64,000 nt of DNA from Saccharospirillum salsuginis (GTDB lineage Bacteria > Pseudomonadota > Gammaproteobacteria > Pseudomonadales > Natronospirillaceae): positions 1 through 64,000 of the forward strand of contig NZ_BMXR01000006.1 of NCBI RefSeq assembly GCF_014651855.1, written 5' to 3'. Shown in pieces: positions 62,980 to 64,000 of this stretch. A program made the translations under genes and the position numbers. Position 1 is the stretch's first letter. Each line of letters starts with the position of its first letter. The notes under the pieces were generated by a model. It made no database searches and was not told the origin of the DNA. It was given only the letters and a program-made list of their open reading frames with translations.

Positions 62980-64000
62980 TCAGGTCATGGCATCGCTGAA
63001 TACAACCAGCATCAGGGTGGCGATCCCCAAAAAGGACAGGAACCCGGCAATGTCCGTAATGGTGGTCAGTATGATCGAGGATGACTGTGCGGGATCCTGG
63101 CCGAGCCGTTTGAGGACAATGGGGACCAGTGCCCCGGCCATTCCGGCGATGGTCATGGAAATAATTAACGACAGGGCCAGGACCAAAGCCAGGATCAGGT
63201 TTCGGCTCCAGACATACACCCCCAGTGCTGCGGTAATGGCAACGGCCAGGCCATTCAGGCAGCCCGCGGCCGCTTCTTTGAGCATGACGCGCGTCCAATG
63301 CCGTAAGGTGATCTCTCTCAACGTCAACCCTCTCATGGTGACGGCGAGTGCCTGCGCGCCGGTGTTTCCCGATTGGCCCGCCGCCACCGGCATCAATACC
63401 GCCAAAGCGGTGACTTGCGCGATCGTGCTTTCAAACAGGCCGACCACGGCCGCGGCCAGGAAGCCAGTCAACAGGTTGATCTGTAACCAGGGTTGGCGTT
63501 TGCGAACCGCGAACAGGCTGCTCGACAACGCCTGCTCGTCCCGACTGACTCCGACCATGGTCTGAATGTCGGCGGATATGTCCTCACGCAGTGTGTCGAT
63601 GGCATTGGGACCACGAATCACGCCCAGTAGACGCTGGTGAATATCGACCACCGGTATCGCATCCAAGCGGTGTTTTTCCAACAGGTCGGCCACTTCGTCT
63701 TTGGTGTCCAATGGCGATACAAACACTGGTGTGTCGGTGCCGATGTCACGCATAGTCTGTTCCGGTGCGGCCACGACCAGGGCTTCCAGGCCCACTTGAC
63801 CTTCCAGGCGCTGGCCGGAGTCGACGACGTACAGACGGCGTCGCGAGGTGGCCGGAAAATGTTTCAACTGCGCCAGCGCGGTCTCGACTGTGCTGTCACT
63901 GTTGAGCGTGATAACCCGAGTCTCCATCATTGCACCCGCGGAGTCGGAGGGGTAGGCCATGAGGTCACTCAATTCAGCACTCAGGTCGGGGGTCAACAAG
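62980..64000 (-). CDS. mgtE: Magnesium transporter MgtE (partial, 5' end outside)
   Basis: 340 residues are visible; the N-terminal domain lies beyond the right edge. The visible part starts at the end of the MgtE N domain (LMAYPSDSAGAMMETRVITL), followed by two CBS domains (about 30-150, TPVFVSPLDTKDEVADLLEK and DAIPVVDIHQRLLGVIRG) that sense Mg, and five TM segments (about 180-339) with LMPVAAGQSGNTGAQALAVT, the Mg pore motif. It is a Mg/Co channel of the inner membrane. The start at the window edge is not a true start. The jelly-roll protein gene follows about 100 nt downstream on the same strand. Confidence 0.95.
   Translation of the reverse strand, partial: LLTPDLSAELSDLMAYPSDSAGAMMETRVITLNSDSTVETALAQLKHFPATSRRRLYVVDSGQRLEGQVGLEALVVAAPEQTMRDIGTDTPVFVSPLDTKDEVADLLEKHRLDAIPVVDIHQRLLGVIRGPNAIDTLREDISADIQTMVGVSRDEQALSSSLFAVRKRQPWLQINLLTGFLAAAVVGLFESTIAQVTALAVLMPVAAGQSGNTGAQALAVTMRGLTLREITLRHWTRVMLKEAAAGCLNGLAVAITAALGVYVWSRNLILALVLALSLIISMTIAGMAGALVPIVLKRLGQDPAQSSSIILTTITDIAGFLSFLGIATLMLVVFSDAMT

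Overview
The window looks like a chromosomal segment of a G+C-rich, motile, probably marine or halophilic gammaproteobacterium. The evidence is an ectoine hydroxylase (EctD), a DUF4212/sodium:solute symporter pair, a methyl-accepting chemotaxis protein, many c-di-GMP proteins, and several families of short dispersed palindromic repeats in the gaps between genes. No rRNA or tRNA was seen and the genus cannot be fixed from the sequence alone.

Layout. 1-1.2 kb: 5' end of an unrecognised minus-strand gene that runs off the window. 1.7-14.3 kb: a complete type I-C CRISPR-Cas locus, all on the minus strand: a WYL-domain regulator, cas3, cas5c, cas8c (with a good internal start for cas11c), cas7c, cas4, cas1, cas2, a leader, and an array of 59 repeats and 58 spacers. 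14.3-14.7 kb: a gap with a perfect 19-bp inverted repeat and a possible 49-codon gene. 14.7-19.8 kb: DUF218 protein, ModF-like double ABC ATPase, a GNAT/peptidase-C39 fusion and a divergent RimK-type ATP-grasp ligase. 20-31.7 kb: hybrid histidine kinase with a periplasmic molybdopterin-domain-like partner, M32 carboxypeptidase, DNA-deoxyinosine/uracil glycosylase, a GAF-PAS-PAS-GGDEF cyclase, UvrD helicase and a membrane GGDEF-EAL protein.

31.9-39.3 kb: a signalling block made of a LOV-GGDEF-EAL-REC protein, a soluble histidine kinase, a REC-PAS protein, a REC/degenerate HD-GYP protein and a cysteine-containing conserved protein. 39.8-44.6 kb: small and large subunits of a DUF4212/SSS symporter, then a cNMP/CBS/DUF294 protein overlapping a DnaQ-type exonuclease (an acetate-type uptake and control module). 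45-48.7 kb: ectD, a MerR regulator divergent from a CDF-like metal transporter, and a CtaG/SCO1 pair for cytochrome oxidase assembly. 48.7-54.8 kb (minus strand): chemoreceptor, a bacterial voltage-gated cation channel with an acidic selectivity filter, and a KaiC-like/REC/REC-GGDEF-EAL operon. 55-64 kb: DUF2007 protein, ABC exporter, thioesterase, two lipoproteins of lower G+C, a secreted jelly-roll protein and the 3' part of mgtE.

How it fits together. The Cas genes form one transcription unit that runs into its own array, with Cas5c as crRNA processor and the WYL protein as candidate regulator. Much of the rest is environmental sensing through c-di-GMP: four GGDEF or GGDEF-EAL proteins, three kinases or receptors, and stand-alone receivers. 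Points most worth a second look are the LOV domain with Val in place of the conserved flavin-contacting Gln, the Ca-channel-like filter of the BacNav homologue, the altered phosphosite of the KaiC homologue, two near-identical spacers that appear to cover the same start codon in related phages, and the 19-bp inverted repeat next to the CRISPR locus.
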